Below are positions 28,116 to 36,669 of a DNA stretch of 64,000 nucleotides, piece by piece (positions within the stretch are counted from its first letter, which is position 1; every line of letters begins with the position of its first letter). A program made the position numbers and the translations under genes. The notes under the pieces are model-generated. The model was given only the letters and a program-made list of their open reading frames with translations, ran no database searches and was not told the origin of the DNA. Origin of the DNA: Mycobacterium sp. Root265 (lineage in GTDB: Bacteria; Actinomycetota; Actinomycetes; Mycobacteriales; Mycobacteriaceae); NCBI RefSeq assembly GCF_001428895.1, contig NZ_LMJA01000007.1, positions 53,612 through 117,611 on the forward strand. The letters run 5' to 3'.

Positions 28116-28135
28116 GACCACCCGATTTGGTGGTC
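28116..28135 (+). terminator. small hairpin after the FAD oxidase gene
   Basis: GACCACC and GGTGGTC form a 7-bp stem with a 6-base loop, 11 bp after the oxidase stop. There is no T-run, so if it terminates transcription it is weak or factor-dependent. The 32 bp that follow would hold the tRNA promoter. Confidence 0.4.
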
Positions 28136-28167
28136 TGCACCCCCTTGGGTAATCTTGTGTTTACCGA

Positions 28168-28241
28168 CGCGGGGTGGAGCAGCTCGGTAGCTCGCTGGGC
28201 TCATAACCCAGAGGTCGCAGGTTCGAATCCTGTCCCCGCTA
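28168..28241 (+). tRNA. initiator tRNA-fMet (CAT anticodon)
   Basis: A 74-nt cloverleaf is seen: acceptor CGCGGGG/CCCCGCT, anticodon arm CTGGG-CTCATAA-CCCAG with CAT, and T arm GCAGG-TTCGAAT-CCTGT. Three consecutive G-C pairs in the anticodon stem and an unpaired first position (C1 opposite T72) mark the initiator rather than elongator species. CCA is not encoded. Confidence 0.95.
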
Positions 28242-28249
28242 CTACATGG

Positions 28250-28284
28250 AACGTCCCCCGGAGATTTTCTCCGGGGGACGTTTT
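28250..28284 (+). terminator. strong Rho-independent terminator after tRNA-fMet
   Basis: A 15-bp perfect stem (28250-28264 with 28268-28282) rich in G-C closes a three-T loop and is followed by TTTT (28281-28284). It lies 9 bp after the tRNA and also faces the end of the leftward PPOX gene, so it may serve both directions. Confidence 0.9.
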
Positions 28285-28313
28285 CGTCGTGCGGGGCGAG
28301 TTGATCGACGGTG

Positions 28314-28742
28314 CTAGCCGCTGCCGTCGGGCTGATCGTTGTTCTTGTGGGCGCCCCACCCGTGCACCCGGTCGATTTCTATCAGAGCGCTGACCCGGGG
28401 CCGGTCCCGGTCCGGGTACGGCTTTCCCTGGTAATGCTCGGACAGCGCATCGATGTCGGTGAGGCCGTCGTCCTCGTAGATGTCGGTGACATGACCGATG
28501 GCGGTGACGTGGGTGTACCAATCGTCGCCGTCGATGACGGTCAGCGAGACCCGTGGGTCTCTGCGCATGTGTTGCAGACGTTTTCGGCCGACGTCCATGT
28601 TGACGAGCAGGTGATCGTCTCGGAAGAGGTACCACGTGGCGGCGGATACCGGTTGTCCGTCGCGCCGGGTGGTGCTGATGACGGCGGGGTTGGGCTTGCC
28701 CAGCATCTGCTTGGCGTCGTCGGTCAGTGGCGAGGATGTCAT
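28314..28742 (-). CDS. PPOX-class F420-dependent flavin/deazaflavin oxidoreductase
   Basis: The 142-residue split-beta-barrel protein contains PAVISTTRRDGQPVSAATWY, RKRLQHMRRDPRVSLTVID and a C-terminal RVSALIEIDRVHGW, the pattern of PPOX/Rv1155-type F420- or FMN-binding proteins in mycobacteria. They reduce unsaturated small molecules or bind F420. It stands alone, transcribed toward the tRNA terminator. The substrate is unknown. Confidence 0.85.
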   Translation of the reverse strand: MTSSPLTDDAKQMLGKPNPAVISTTRRDGQPVSAATWYLFRDDHLLVNMDVGRKRLQHMRRDPRVSLTVIDGDDWYTHVTAIGHVTDIYEDDGLTDIDALSEHYQGKPYPDRDRPRVSALIEIDRVHGWGAHKNNDQPDGSG

Positions 28743-29075
28743 GGGATTTCTCCGGGTTGGCCGAACGTAAGGACACCTGTGGGATGCCCCGCAGCTGTCC
28801 GTTCTAAGCCAAGCGGTGCAACGTCCAAGGGCATAGCTCAGTGGACTTCAGTCGACACATACACCTGGACGCCAAATGCTCACTACCAGAAGCATGTTCG
28901 CCCTGACAGCGGTACGTTCTGTCAGGTTGCTGTGAATAGCAAGGGTCGGAAGGGTGCCCGCGTCGCCCGGTGTTGTGGAGTCCGGTCCGGTGTCGTACCG
29001 TCAACCTAAATCGTTAGCCTTGCTATAGGAAATAGTGGACCGTCCGCGCCTGTCGGCCCTCATGAAAGGTCACGG
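28743..29075. other. 333-bp intergenic region upstream of mmpS
   Basis: No convincing gene is seen. An 8-bp inverted repeat, CCTGACAG (28902-28909) and CTGTCAGG (28919-28926), could be a regulator site. An AT-richer patch near 29008-29035 (GTTAGCCTTGCTATAGG) is the best promoter candidate for mmpS. The spacing leaves a leader of about 45 bases. Confidence 0.45.
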
Positions 29076-29522
29076 ATGCAGCGGGTTTCGTTCAGCCGGA
29101 GACTCGGCCGGCGCTGGATGCCGTTGGTGGCAGTGGTGGTGATCGCGGTGGCCGGATTCGCGGTGTATCGGCTGCAGGCGATCTTCGCCTCGCAGGACGT
29201 GACGTCCACGGCCAGCGGTTCCGGGAACGAGATCGTTCCGTTCAATCCCAAGCACGTGGTGCTGGAGGTCTTCGGCCCGCCGGGCACGGTGGCCACCATC
29301 ACCTACCTGGACGTGGACGCGCAACCGCAGCGCGCCGATGCTGTCGCACTGCCCTGGGCCTATGACGCGACCACCACCCAGCCGGCCGTTTTCGTCAACG
29401 TCGCCGCTCAGGGTGACAGCGACTCCATCGGCTGCCGCATCAAGATCGACGATGTCGTGAAGGACGAGAGATCAGCCGAGAACGTGAACGCGTACACCTT
29501 CTGCCTGGACAAGTCCGGATGA
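29076..29522 (+). CDS. MmpS family accessory membrane protein
   Basis: The 148-residue protein has a single N-terminal transmembrane helix ([19 protein letters not shown]) and a periplasmic domain with [19 protein letters not shown] and a conserved late Cys pair (GCRIKI ... TFCLDKSG), as in MmpS proteins. MmpS partners MmpL transporters for export of lipids, siderophores or drugs. Its stop overlaps the MmpL ATG (ATGA). Confidence 0.93.
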   Translation: MQRVSFSRRLGRRWMPLVAVVVIAVAGFAVYRLQAIFASQDVTSTASGSGNEIVPFNPKHVVLEVFGPPGTVATITYLDVDAQPQRADAVALPWAYDATTTQPAVFVNVAAQGDSDSIGCRIKIDDVVKDERSAENVNAYTFCLDKSG

Positions 29523-32455
29523 GTACCCACCAGGCCGACCGTGAGGTTCACACCCCCACGAAGCGGGACCGCATCCCGGATTTCATCCGCCGCTTCGCCG
29601 TGCTCATCGCGCTGTTCTGGCTCGTCCTGGCGGTGATGACGAACGTCTTTGTGCCGCAACTGGAGACCGTCGCCGAATCGCACAACGTGTCGCTGAGCCC
29701 GCATGACGCGCCGTCGCTGCAGGCCAGTTTGCATATCGGCAAGGTGTTTGACGAGTTCGACTCCGACAGTTCGGCGATGATCGTCTTGGAGGGCGATCAG
29801 CCGCTCGGAGCCGATGCCCACCAGTACTACGACGGGCTGGTCGACAAGCTCTCCCAGGACACCAAACACGTACAGCACATTCAGAACTTCTGGGGCGATC
29901 CGCTGACGGCTGCCGGATCGCAGAGCGCTGATGGCAAGGCAGCATTGGTGCAGGTGTATCTCGCCGGCAATCAGGGCGAGTCGCTGGCCAATGAGTCCGT
30001 CGATTCGGTGCGCAGCATCGTCGACAACTCCACGCCGCCGCCGGGCGTCAAGGCCTATGTCACCGGCGCCGCACCGCTGGTCACCGATCAGTTCGAGGTG
30101 GGCCGGCACGGCACGCTGAAGACCACCTTGATCACTCTCGGCGTGATCGCGGTCATGCTGTTCTTCCTCTACCGCCGGCTCACCACGGTGTTCCTCGTGC
30201 TGTTCACGGTGATGATCGAGCTGACCGCATCCCGTGGTGTGGTCGCGGTGCTCGCCAATGCCGGCATCATCGAGCTGTCGACCTATTCGACCAACCTGCT
30301 GACGCTGTTGGTGATCGCCGCCGGAACCGACTATGCGATCTTCATTCTCGGCCGTTTCCACGAAGCGCGTCACGTGGGGGAGGACCGGGTTTCGGCGTTC
30401 AACACGATGTACCACGGGACGGCGCACATCATCCTGGGCTCTGGGCTGACGATTGCCGGCGCGGTGCTCTGCCTGATGTTCACCCGGCTGCCGTATTTCA
30501 ACAGCCTGGGCATACCGGCCGGAATCGGCGTCCTCGTCGCGGTGGCTGCCGCCCTCACCCTGGCGCCGGCGCTGCTGGTGATCGGCCGGCATTTCGGGTT
30601 GTTCGAACCCGCTCGCCCGATGCGTACCCAGGGGTGGCGGCGCATCGGCACGGCCATCGTCCGCTGGCCCGGGCCGATCCTGGCGGCGACGATTGCGATC
30701 GCCCTGATCGGGCTGCTCGCGCTGCCGCAATACGAGACGAGCTATGACGCTCGTCCCTACCTGCCCGCCAGCGCCCCAGCCAACGTCGGTTACACCGCAG
30801 CCGAACGGCATTTCACGCAGGCGCGGCTGAATCCCGAACTGATGATGATCGAGGCGGACCATGATTTGCGCAATCCCACCGACATGATCTTGCTGGAGCG
30901 GGTCGCCAAGGCGGTCTTCCACACCGACGGCATCGCGCAGGTGCAAGCAATCACCCGACCGCTGGGCACGCCGTTGGACCACAGCTCGATACCGTTCCAG
31001 ATCAGCGCGAGCAGCGCCGCGCAGATCAACAACCTGCCCTTCCAGCAGGCCCGCGGCGCCGATCTGCTCAAACAGGTCGATGTGATCAACAACTCGATCG
31101 ACATTCTGCGCCAGCAGTATTCGCTGCAACAGCAATCCGCTGCCGTCACCGACGAGCAGACCAAGGCATTTCAGAACACGGTCGCCACCGCGCAGGACCT
31201 GCGCGACAAGATCGCCAACTTCGACGACCAGTTCCGGCCGATACGCAATTACTTCTATTGGGAGCCGCACTGTTTCGACATCCCGATGTGCGCGGCGCTG
31301 CGGTCGGTGTTCGACGCGCTGGACGGTGTCGATCAGCTGACGGACCAACTGTCCGACGTCGCGGGCAGCATCGCCAAACTCGATGCGCTGCAACCACAGT
31401 TGGTCGCACTGATTCCGCCACAGATCGCCAGCCAGGAGGCCAACCGCGACCTGACGCTCACCAACTACGCCACCACGTCGGGTATCAACGACCAGACGGC
31501 TGCGGCGCTGGAGAATTCCACCGCGCTGGGCCAGGCGTATGACGCGTCGAAAACCGATGACTCCTTCTACCTGCCGCCGGAGGCCTTCACCAACCCGGAG
31601 TTCGAACGCGGGATGAAACTGTTCATGTCGCCGGATGGCAAGGCGGCCCGACTGATCATCACCCACGACGGCGATCCCGCTACGCCCGAGGGCATTGCAC
31701 ACATCGATGCCATCCGGCACGCCGCCCAGGAGGCCGTCAAGGGCACGCCGCTGGCCGGGTCCAAGATCTACATCGCCGGTACCGCGGCCACCTACAAGGA
31801 CATTCAGGACGGCGCGAAGTACGACCTCATCATCGCGGCGATTGCGGCGATGAGCCTGATTCTGCTCATCATGATGTTCATCACCCGCAGCATCATCGCC
31901 GCGTTCGTCATCGTGGGTACGGTGGCGCTGTCGTTGGGCGCCTCATTCGGGCTCTCCGTGCTGATCTGGCAGGACATCCTGGGTATCCAGCTGTACTGGA
32001 TTGTGTTGGCGCTGGCGGTGATCCTGCTGTTGGCGGTGGGCTCGGACTATAACCTGCTGCTGATCTCGCGGTTCAAGGAGGAAATCGGCGCCGGCCTGAA
32101 CACCGGGATCATTCGGGCGATGGCCGGATCCGGTGCCGTGGTGACCGCGGCCGGGCTGGTGTTCGCCGCCACCATGGCGTCCTTCGTCTTCGCCGACCTG
32201 CGGATCCTCGGCCAGATCGGCACCACGATCGCGCTCGGCCTGCTCTTCGACACACTCATCGTGCGGTCGTTCATGACCCCGGCCATCGCCGCGATGCTCG
32301 GTCGCTGGTTCTGGTGGCCGATGCGGGTGCGTCCCCGTCCCGCGAGCCAGATGCTGCAGCCCTACGGCTCACGTCAAGCGGTACGTCAACTGTTGCTGTG
32401 GGAAGACGGAGACCCCGTCGCCGGAGCGCCGGGGCACACCACATCGCAACCGTGA
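29519..32455 (+). CDS. MmpL family RND transporter
   Basis: The 978-residue RND-superfamily exporter has a single helix, a porter loop, a five-helix block (from about residue 200), a second large loop (about 400-750) and a final helix block. The MmpL signatures [19 protein letters not shown] and [16 protein letters not shown] carry the proton-relay Asp-Tyr pairs. Paired with the upstream MmpS it probably exports a lipid, siderophore or xenobiotic; neighbours do not reveal the cargo. Length is typical for MmpL4/5-like members. Confidence 0.94.
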   Translation: MSTHQADREVHTPTKRDRIPDFIRRFAVLIALFWLVLAVMTNVFVPQLETVAESHNVSLSPHDAPSLQASLHIGKVFDEFDSDSSAMIVLEGDQPLGADAHQYYDGLVDKLSQDTKHVQHIQNFWGDPLTAAGSQSADGKAALVQVYLAGNQGESLANESVDSVRSIVDNSTPPPGVKAYVTGAAPLVTDQFEVGRHGTLKTTLITLGVIAVMLFFLYRRLTTVFLVLFTVMIELTASRGVVAVLANAGIIELSTYSTNLLTLLVIAAGTDYAIFILGRFHEARHVGEDRVSAFNTMYHGTAHIILGSGLTIAGAVLCLMFTRLPYFNSLGIPAGIGVLVAVAAALTLAPALLVIGRHFGLFEPARPMRTQGWRRIGTAIVRWPGPILAATIAIALIGLLALPQYETSYDARPYLPASAPANVGYTAAERHFTQARLNPELMMIEADHDLRNPTDMILLERVAKAVFHTDGIAQVQAITRPLGTPLDHSSIPFQISASSAAQINNLPFQQARGADLLKQVDVINNSIDILRQQYSLQQQSAAVTDEQTKAFQNTVATAQDLRDKIANFDDQFRPIRNYFYWEPHCFDIPMCAALRSVFDALDGVDQLTDQLSDVAGSIAKLDALQPQLVALIPPQIASQEANRDLTLTNYATTSGINDQTAAALENSTALGQAYDASKTDDSFYLPPEAFTNPEFERGMKLFMSPDGKAARLIITHDGDPATPEGIAHIDAIRHAAQEAVKGTPLAGSKIYIAGTAATYKDIQDGAKYDLIIAAIAAMSLILLIMMFITRSIIAAFVIVGTVALSLGASFGLSVLIWQDILGIQLYWIVLALAVILLLAVGSDYNLLLISRFKEEIGAGLNTGIIRAMAGSGAVVTAAGLVFAATMASFVFADLRILGQIGTTIALGLLFDTLIVRSFMTPAIAAMLGRWFWWPMRVRPRPASQMLQPYGSRQAVRQLLLWEDGDPVAGAPGHTTSQP

Positions 32456-32462
32456 GAACGGC

Positions 32463-32942
32463 TCAGGGCCTGCCGGCCGCGGCGAGCTCGTCGGTCTGGT
32501 CGGATTCCAGCACGGAAACGTCGCGCAGCTTTCGCTTCAACCACGCGACCTTGCGCAGTTGCACGGCCATGTTGATGGACGTCAGCATCGGGATACCGCC
32601 GATGAACGTGCGAAAAGAGGGCTGGCCGCCGTCCAGGTGAAGCATGAAAAGGCAGCCGACCACGTAGAAGAACCCGATGGTGAACAGCGCCGCGGGGATC
32701 GCGTATGCGAGCGGTGATCGCGCATCATCGACCAGCTCGGTCGCGTAGTCCACTTCGTCGCGCGACATCGGTTCACGCTTACGGAGTTTCGCCAGTACCG
32801 CCTTGTGCGCGCCGACTTGTTCCCCCAGCGGATGGGATGTCCGCCTCTCCAGCCGGCTGATGTAGACGAATACACAACTGGCGAAGATCACTTCCATCAC
32901 AGCAGCGAGGATCGAGAGATCACCCCACGGACCGAGATTCAC
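32463..32942 (-). CDS. hypothetical membrane protein (159 aa)
   Basis: This 159-residue protein has an N-terminal hydrophobic helix (ILAAVMEVIFASCVFVYI), a charged middle section (KLRKREPMSRDEVDYATE), a second helix pair (AYAIPAALFTIGFFYVVGCLFML) and a basic C-terminal part. No family is recognised. It starts at a GTG at 32942 and is divergent from the ferredoxin-reductase gene; the element at 32990-33005 lies between them and could control either. It ends 7 bp from the MmpL stop. Confidence 0.7.
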   Translation of the reverse strand: MNLGPWGDLSILAAVMEVIFASCVFVYISRLERRTSHPLGEQVGAHKAVLAKLRKREPMSRDEVDYATELVDDARSPLAYAIPAALFTIGFFYVVGCLFMLHLDGGQPSFRTFIGGIPMLTSINMAVQLRKVAWLKRKLRDVSVLESDQTDELAAAGRP

Positions 32943-32989
32943 CCTGGTGCTCCTCTGTTCTCTGTGCGCTCACAACCAAGAAAACATTA

Positions 32990-33005
32990 CCGGACCTAAC
33001 TAGTT
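32990..33005. promoter_or_regulatory. operator-like CCGGACCTAACTAGTT
   Basis: This 16-bp element differs at one position from CCGGAACTAACTAGTT at 57477-57492, directly upstream of a TetR-P450 operon. Its core AACTAGTT is palindromic. It sits in the divergent gap between the membrane protein (32942) and the ferredoxin reductase (33096). Binding by the TetR encoded at 57505 is inferred from the match. Confidence 0.6.
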
Positions 33006-33095
33006 TTGCCGGATCTCACAGCAACAAGACAGGTTGTGCGGTTCTGCGAGCCATCCGAACGGGTAGCTCGGGCCGGCGCTGGGTACCCGCGCCCC

Positions 33096-34238
33096 ATGCA
33101 ACGTGGATTGATCGTCGTCGGCAGTGGCCCGGCAGGTGTCAGCGCCGCCGCAACATTTCGTGAGCACAACTCCGAACTACCGGTACAGATCGTCACCGAC
33201 GACCCTGACCATCCCTATGCGCGGCCACCGCTGAGCAAGGAGTATCTCCGCGCGGAGACCGACGATGTCGAGCTGCACGAACCGAAGTGGTTTCCCGAGC
33301 GCAACATCGAGGTGCTGCACCTCGGGCCGATCGACCGGATCGATATCGCCGCGAAGACCGTCGCGGTCGGGAGCAAGACGATGCCCTATGGCTCGCTGGT
33401 GCTGGCCTGTGGCAGTGGTCCGAACGCGCTGCCGGTGCCCGGCGGCGAATCAGCGCTGCAATTGCGCTCGTTGTCGGACGCCGCTCGGCTGCGCGCCGCC
33501 GGCAGCGACGCGAATTCGGCGGTGGTGATCGGAGCCGGCTTCATCGGCTGTGAGGCGGCCGCCTCGCTGGCCATGCGGGGAGTGAAGACCACCCTGGTGG
33601 CGCCCGACGCAGCGCCGCAGGCCAAGCGGCTCGGCAGCGAGGCCGGTGCTCGACTGCGCACGATGCTGGACGAGGTGGGAGTGCGTTATCTGGGTGGTGT
33701 GTCGGTCGACTCGCTGGAAGACGGCGTGGTGCACCTCGACAACGGCGACGCCATCGACACCGACCTGATTCTGGCTGCCACGGGGGTCACGCCACGCAGC
33801 GGTGTGGCGGCGGACGCCGGACTGGAGGTCGACGACGGGCGCATCGTGGTCGGCCCCGACATGCGCACCTCCGTCGGCGACATCTACGCCGCCGGTGACG
33901 TCGCCCTGGCGTTCAATGCCGGCGCGGGCCGCCGGCTACCGGTGGAGCACTGGCAGGATGCCGACGATCAGGGCGCGGTAGCCGGTCGGAACGCCGCCGG
34001 AGGATCAGCCACCTGGGATGCGGTGCCGGGCTTCTGGTCCACCATCGGGGAAGCGACGATCAAGTACCACGCCTGGGGTGACGGCTATGAGCACAGCCGG
34101 TTCATCGACCATGGCGACGGTTTCACCGTCTGGTACGAGGCGCAGGGTGTGGCCGTGGGGGTCCTCACCCACAACTGCGATGACGACTACGACCGTGCCG
34201 AAGAGCTCATCGCCGAGGGTAGGCCCGCCCCACGGTGA
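33096..34238 (+). CDS. FAD-dependent ferredoxin reductase-type oxidoreductase
   Basis: The 380-residue protein has two dinucleotide folds, VVGSGPAGVSAAATFRE (FAD, N terminus) and VVIGAGFIGCEAAASL (NAD), the DIYAAGDVA FAD motif and a Reductase_C-like end. This is the layout of ferredoxin/rubredoxin reductases that feed P450s and dioxygenases. The ATG at 33096 places the GxGxxG at residue 8; the upstream extension is not conserved-looking. No ferredoxin gene is adjacent. The upstream element matches the one at the TetR-P450 operon (57477), suggesting it supplies electrons to that P450. Confidence 0.85.
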   Translation: MQRGLIVVGSGPAGVSAAATFREHNSELPVQIVTDDPDHPYARPPLSKEYLRAETDDVELHEPKWFPERNIEVLHLGPIDRIDIAAKTVAVGSKTMPYGSLVLACGSGPNALPVPGGESALQLRSLSDAARLRAAGSDANSAVVIGAGFIGCEAAASLAMRGVKTTLVAPDAAPQAKRLGSEAGARLRTMLDEVGVRYLGGVSVDSLEDGVVHLDNGDAIDTDLILAATGVTPRSGVAADAGLEVDDGRIVVGPDMRTSVGDIYAAGDVALAFNAGAGRRLPVEHWQDADDQGAVAGRNAAGGSATWDAVPGFWSTIGEATIKYHAWGDGYEHSRFIDHGDGFTVWYEAQGVAVGVLTHNCDDDYDRAEELIAEGRPAPR

Positions 34239-34316
34239 CGCATATCGCCGATCGCGCCACCAGAGTCGGCAAACTTGGGATCGGTAGCGATCCGTCGGTC
34301 CAGACTCGATCACAGC

Positions 34317-34340
34317 AGGCGCCGCCGAAAGGCGCCTTTT
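34317..34340 (+). terminator. hairpin with T-run before the secreted-protein gene
   Basis: AGGCGCC and GGCGCCT pair around a 7-base loop, followed by TTTT. It lies 79 bp after the ferredoxin-reductase stop and immediately before the GAGGAGG ribosome site of the next gene, so it either ends the reductase transcript or acts in the next gene's leader. Confidence 0.6.
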
Positions 34341-34353
34341 CGAGGAGGACACC

Positions 34354-34740
34354 ATGTCGCGAATTCTTGTCGCCGCCGTTGCGGCCACCGCCCTGATGAC
34401 CGGTGGCCTGGGGGCTGCTGCGGTGGGGATGGCTGCCGGGACGGCCCAGGCCGCTCCCCAGTGCTCACCGGGGGAGGCGAATACCCCTCGCTGCGCGCCG
34501 CCGGAAGGGCCACCGGCCTGCAACGCTTTCGGCGACTGCGGTCAGATCTGGTGCCCGGCGTCGGGGATGAACTCGGTTCCCGGTTGGGATCTCAATACCT
34601 GTCACACCTTCCACTTCGACCCGAACGCGCCGTTGAACAGGCCGATCATGATCTCGGGCAACCCTCCGGGACCCGCGGCGCCGCCACCGCCGCCGTGCAT
34701 TCTGTTCATCAACTGCCTGCCGGGGCTGACGCATCCCTGA
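34354..34740 (+). CDS. secreted Cys/Pro-rich hypothetical protein
   Basis: This 128-residue protein has a clear Sec signal peptide (residues 1 to about 32, ending GTAQAA). The mature part has eight or so cysteines (CSPGE, RCAPPEG, CNAFGDCGQIWCP, NTCHTFHF, CILFINC) and a proline run near the C terminus. It looks like the small disulfide-bonded secreted proteins of mycobacteria. GAGGAGG lies just upstream of the ATG. Function unknown. Confidence 0.8.
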   Translation: MSRILVAAVAATALMTGGLGAAAVGMAAGTAQAAPQCSPGEANTPRCAPPEGPPACNAFGDCGQIWCPASGMNSVPGWDLNTCHTFHFDPNAPLNRPIMISGNPPGPAAPPPPPCILFINCLPGLTHP

Positions 34741-34762
34741 TCGCACCGGTGCACCGGAAGGG

Positions 34763-35356
34763 TCAAACTCGGCATCGGGCCGCCAGCACGTCGGCGACCA
34801 CCGCGGCGACGGTATCCGCCAACGGGATCGGGGCGTCGACCTCGGTGTCGTAGAGGAAGTGCGAGGACGCGACGTGGGTCCCGCAGTATTCGAAGATGCC
34901 GTGTTCGATGCCGGTCCGCATGGACTCGGTGTAGCCGTGCCGTTCGTAGGTGCCGGGGTCGGTGCCGGCGAGTGCCAGTAGGTGAATGTCACGACGGGTG
35001 AGGGCATCGCCGGGGGCGGCCTCGTCCCCATAGGCCCAGCCGTAGTTCAGCACGCGGTCGATCCAGCCCTTGAGCAGGCCCGGCATGCCCCACCAGTAGA
35101 CGGGGTAGACGAGCACGACGGCGTCGGCGCGTTCCACCCGCTGCTGTTCGCGCCGCACATCGTCGGGATACGGTCCCTTCCCACGCATCGCGGCCAGATC
35201 GTCGGCGGTGAAGCGTGGATCGAACTCTTCGGTGGCCAGATCGGCAACCTCGGCGGTGTGGCCGAGTGGGGCGCTGAGTTCCGCGGCCAGCATGTGCGCG
35301 GCGGAACCGGTCAGCGACTCGGGTTGCGGATGTGCGTACAGAACGAGCGTGTGCAT
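34763..35356 (-). CDS. NAD(P)H quinone oxidoreductase (flavodoxin-like, KefF/MdaB type)
   Basis: The 197-residue flavodoxin-like protein starts MHTLVLYAHPQPES, with the ADAVVLVYPVYWWGMPGLLKG flavin-binding block and HLLALAGTD. It is typical of FMN/FAD NAD(P)H-quinone reductases that detoxify electrophiles. The ATG at 35356 is preferred (GGGAG 5-6 bases upstream) over the in-frame ATG at 35380. It is divergent from a TetR gene, the usual arrangement in which the TetR represses the reductase through the dyads at 35387-35419. Confidence 0.88.
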   Translation of the reverse strand: MHTLVLYAHPQPESLTGSAAHMLAAELSAPLGHTAEVADLATEEFDPRFTADDLAAMRGKGPYPDDVRREQQRVERADAVVLVYPVYWWGMPGLLKGWIDRVLNYGWAYGDEAAPGDALTRRDIHLLALAGTDPGTYERHGYTESMRTGIEHGIFEYCGTHVASSHFLYDTEVDAPIPLADTVAAVVADVLAARCRV

Positions 35357-35386
35357 GCTTGCTCCCGGTATCGTCGGCATGAGATT

Positions 35387-35419
35387 AGTTACAGTTGGTA
35401 ACTTACGAATAGTAACTTA
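35387..35419. promoter_or_regulatory. TetR operator: overlapping GTTAC/GTAAC dyads
   Basis: AGTTAC-N5-GTAACT (35387-35403) is a perfect 6-bp inverted repeat. It overlaps TTAC-N5-GTAA (35403-35415), and GTAACTTA recurs at 35398 and 35412. The cluster lies between the divergent quinone-reductase and TetR genes and probably binds the TetR cooperatively. Confidence 0.75.
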
Positions 35420-35440
35420 ATTGCGGCAGGAGGTGCAGGC

Positions 35441-36025
35441 GTGGCGGAGGTGACGCGAAAGCGCATGTCGAACGCGGAGCGCCACGCTCAGTTGCTCGAT
35501 ATCGCCCAGGAACTCATCCGTGTCGACGGCAGCGACGCACTGACCCTCGCTCGGATCGCGGAACGAGCCGGGGTGGCCAAACCGCTCGTCTACAACCACT
35601 TCGGCACGCGCGCCGCGGTGCTGGCCGAGCTCTACCGCGCCTTCGACGAACGCCAGCATGCCGCTCTGGACGCGGCTCTGGCCACCTCGCCCGGCGATCT
35701 GGACACGGTGGCGCACACGATCGCCGACGCCTACGTCGGTTGCGCGCTGAGCGAAGGCACGGAGCTGCCCGGACTGATTGCCGCGCTCGCCGGCTCACCG
35801 GAACTCGAACGCCTACGCCGCGACGCCGATCAAACCTTCGGCAGCAAATGCCGAAAAGCGCTGCTGCCCTTCGCCCGCAGCGGCGAGATTCCCGACGCGG
35901 CCATCCACGCGATCCTGGGTGCGGCCGACGGTATCGCGCGGGCGGTCATCGCGGGGGAGATCTCTGCCGAGGATGCGCACGCGGCGCTGTCCACCGCGAT
36001 CGCCGCGCTGGTCAGCCCACGCTGA
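35441..36025 (+). CDS. TetR/AcrR family transcriptional regulator
   Basis: The 194-residue protein has an N-terminal HTH (ALTLARIAERAGVAKPLVYNHFGTRAAVLAELY, in two blocks) typical of TetR. The ligand domain contains the ELPGLIAALAGSPELER pattern. The start is the GTG at 35441, 8 bases after GGAGG. It is divergent from a quinone reductase and presumably represses it and itself. Its last 14 bp overlap the remnant of a transporter gene on the opposite strand. Confidence 0.9.
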   Translation: MAEVTRKRMSNAERHAQLLDIAQELIRVDGSDALTLARIAERAGVAKPLVYNHFGTRAAVLAELYRAFDERQHAALDAALATSPGDLDTVAHTIADAYVGCALSEGTELPGLIAALAGSPELERLRRDADQTFGSKCRKALLPFARSGEIPDAAIHAILGAADGIARAVIAGEISAEDAHAALSTAIAALVSPR

Positions 36026-36427
36026 TCAGCACCACCCCGGCCAACACCACGGCCGATGCGATCGCGCGCCGGCCGCCGAGCTTCTCGCCGAGGAACACCG
36101 TCCCGATCAGTGCACCGAAGACGATGCTCGTCTCCCGCAGCGCGGCGATCGGCGCCAGTGCCCCGCTGGTCTGCGCCTACAGCACGATCGAGTAGGCGGC
36201 CAGCGAGATCACTCCTCCCGTGATCCCCGCCCCGGCGGACTCGCGGAACGCCGGCGCGAGTCTGCCGCGCCGCCGTATCACCGCCAGCACCGCGATCGGC
36301 GGGCCCCGCAGCAGAAACATCCACCCGATGTAGGCGGCCAACGGCGCCTCCCGCACCCCGAGCCCGTCGACGACGGTGTACGCGGCAATCATCACACCGG
36401 TGAGCGGCTCGATGACGCAGCGGCCGC
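36012..36427 (-). pseudogene. broken DMT/EamA-type transporter gene
   Basis: Minus-strand sequence encodes the C-terminal half of an EamA-type transporter: GVMIAAYTVVDGLGV, YIGWMFLLRGPPIAVLAV, GGVISLAAYSIVL, then TSGALAPIAALRETSIVFG and GEKLGGRRAIASAVVLAGVV. A TAG at 36177-36179 interrupts it where relatives usually have Trp (VLWAQ), so one G-to-A change would explain it. The N-terminal half and start are missing; coding similarity stops near 36427, where the IS607 remnant begins. This points to a deletion or insertion at that junction. Confidence 0.75.
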
Positions 36428-36669
36428 AAGTTCACGGTGGTGCGGGTGGGGTGGCGGGACCGCCCGGCCCTGGTCGGGGTGGATGACGCGAGCGGTACTT
36501 GTCGGTGTGCGGGGTTAGCGTCGGGGCAATGCGCGAGCGTGAGGGCAAGTCGCTGCTGGAGGAGCTCATGGACAACTTCATGGCCTTGTTGGCGTCGTTC
36601 TCCGGCCGCTTCTATCAGTCGCGGTCCCGAATTAACAGCGCCTGCTCGATGCTGCTGCCCGTCGGCTGA
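36428..36669 (+). pseudogene. tnpA remnant (IS607-type serine recombinase, C-terminal)
   Basis: Two frames together resemble the C-terminal part of IS607 TnpA. The first gives FTVVRVGWRDRPALVGVDDAS (36428 to about 36493) and the second, after a frameshift near 36495, gives YLSVCGVSV and LLEELMDNFMALLASFSGRF, ending at the TGA at 36667. The catalytic N-terminal domain is absent, so the recombinase cannot work. The stop directly precedes the tnpB GTG, the normal tnpA-tnpB arrangement. Confidence 0.65.

Noticed and set aside
28830-28860. tRNA-like fragment (GCATAGCTCAGTGG)
   Set aside because: It resembles the D-arm of a tRNA, but no anticodon arm, T arm or matching acceptor follows.
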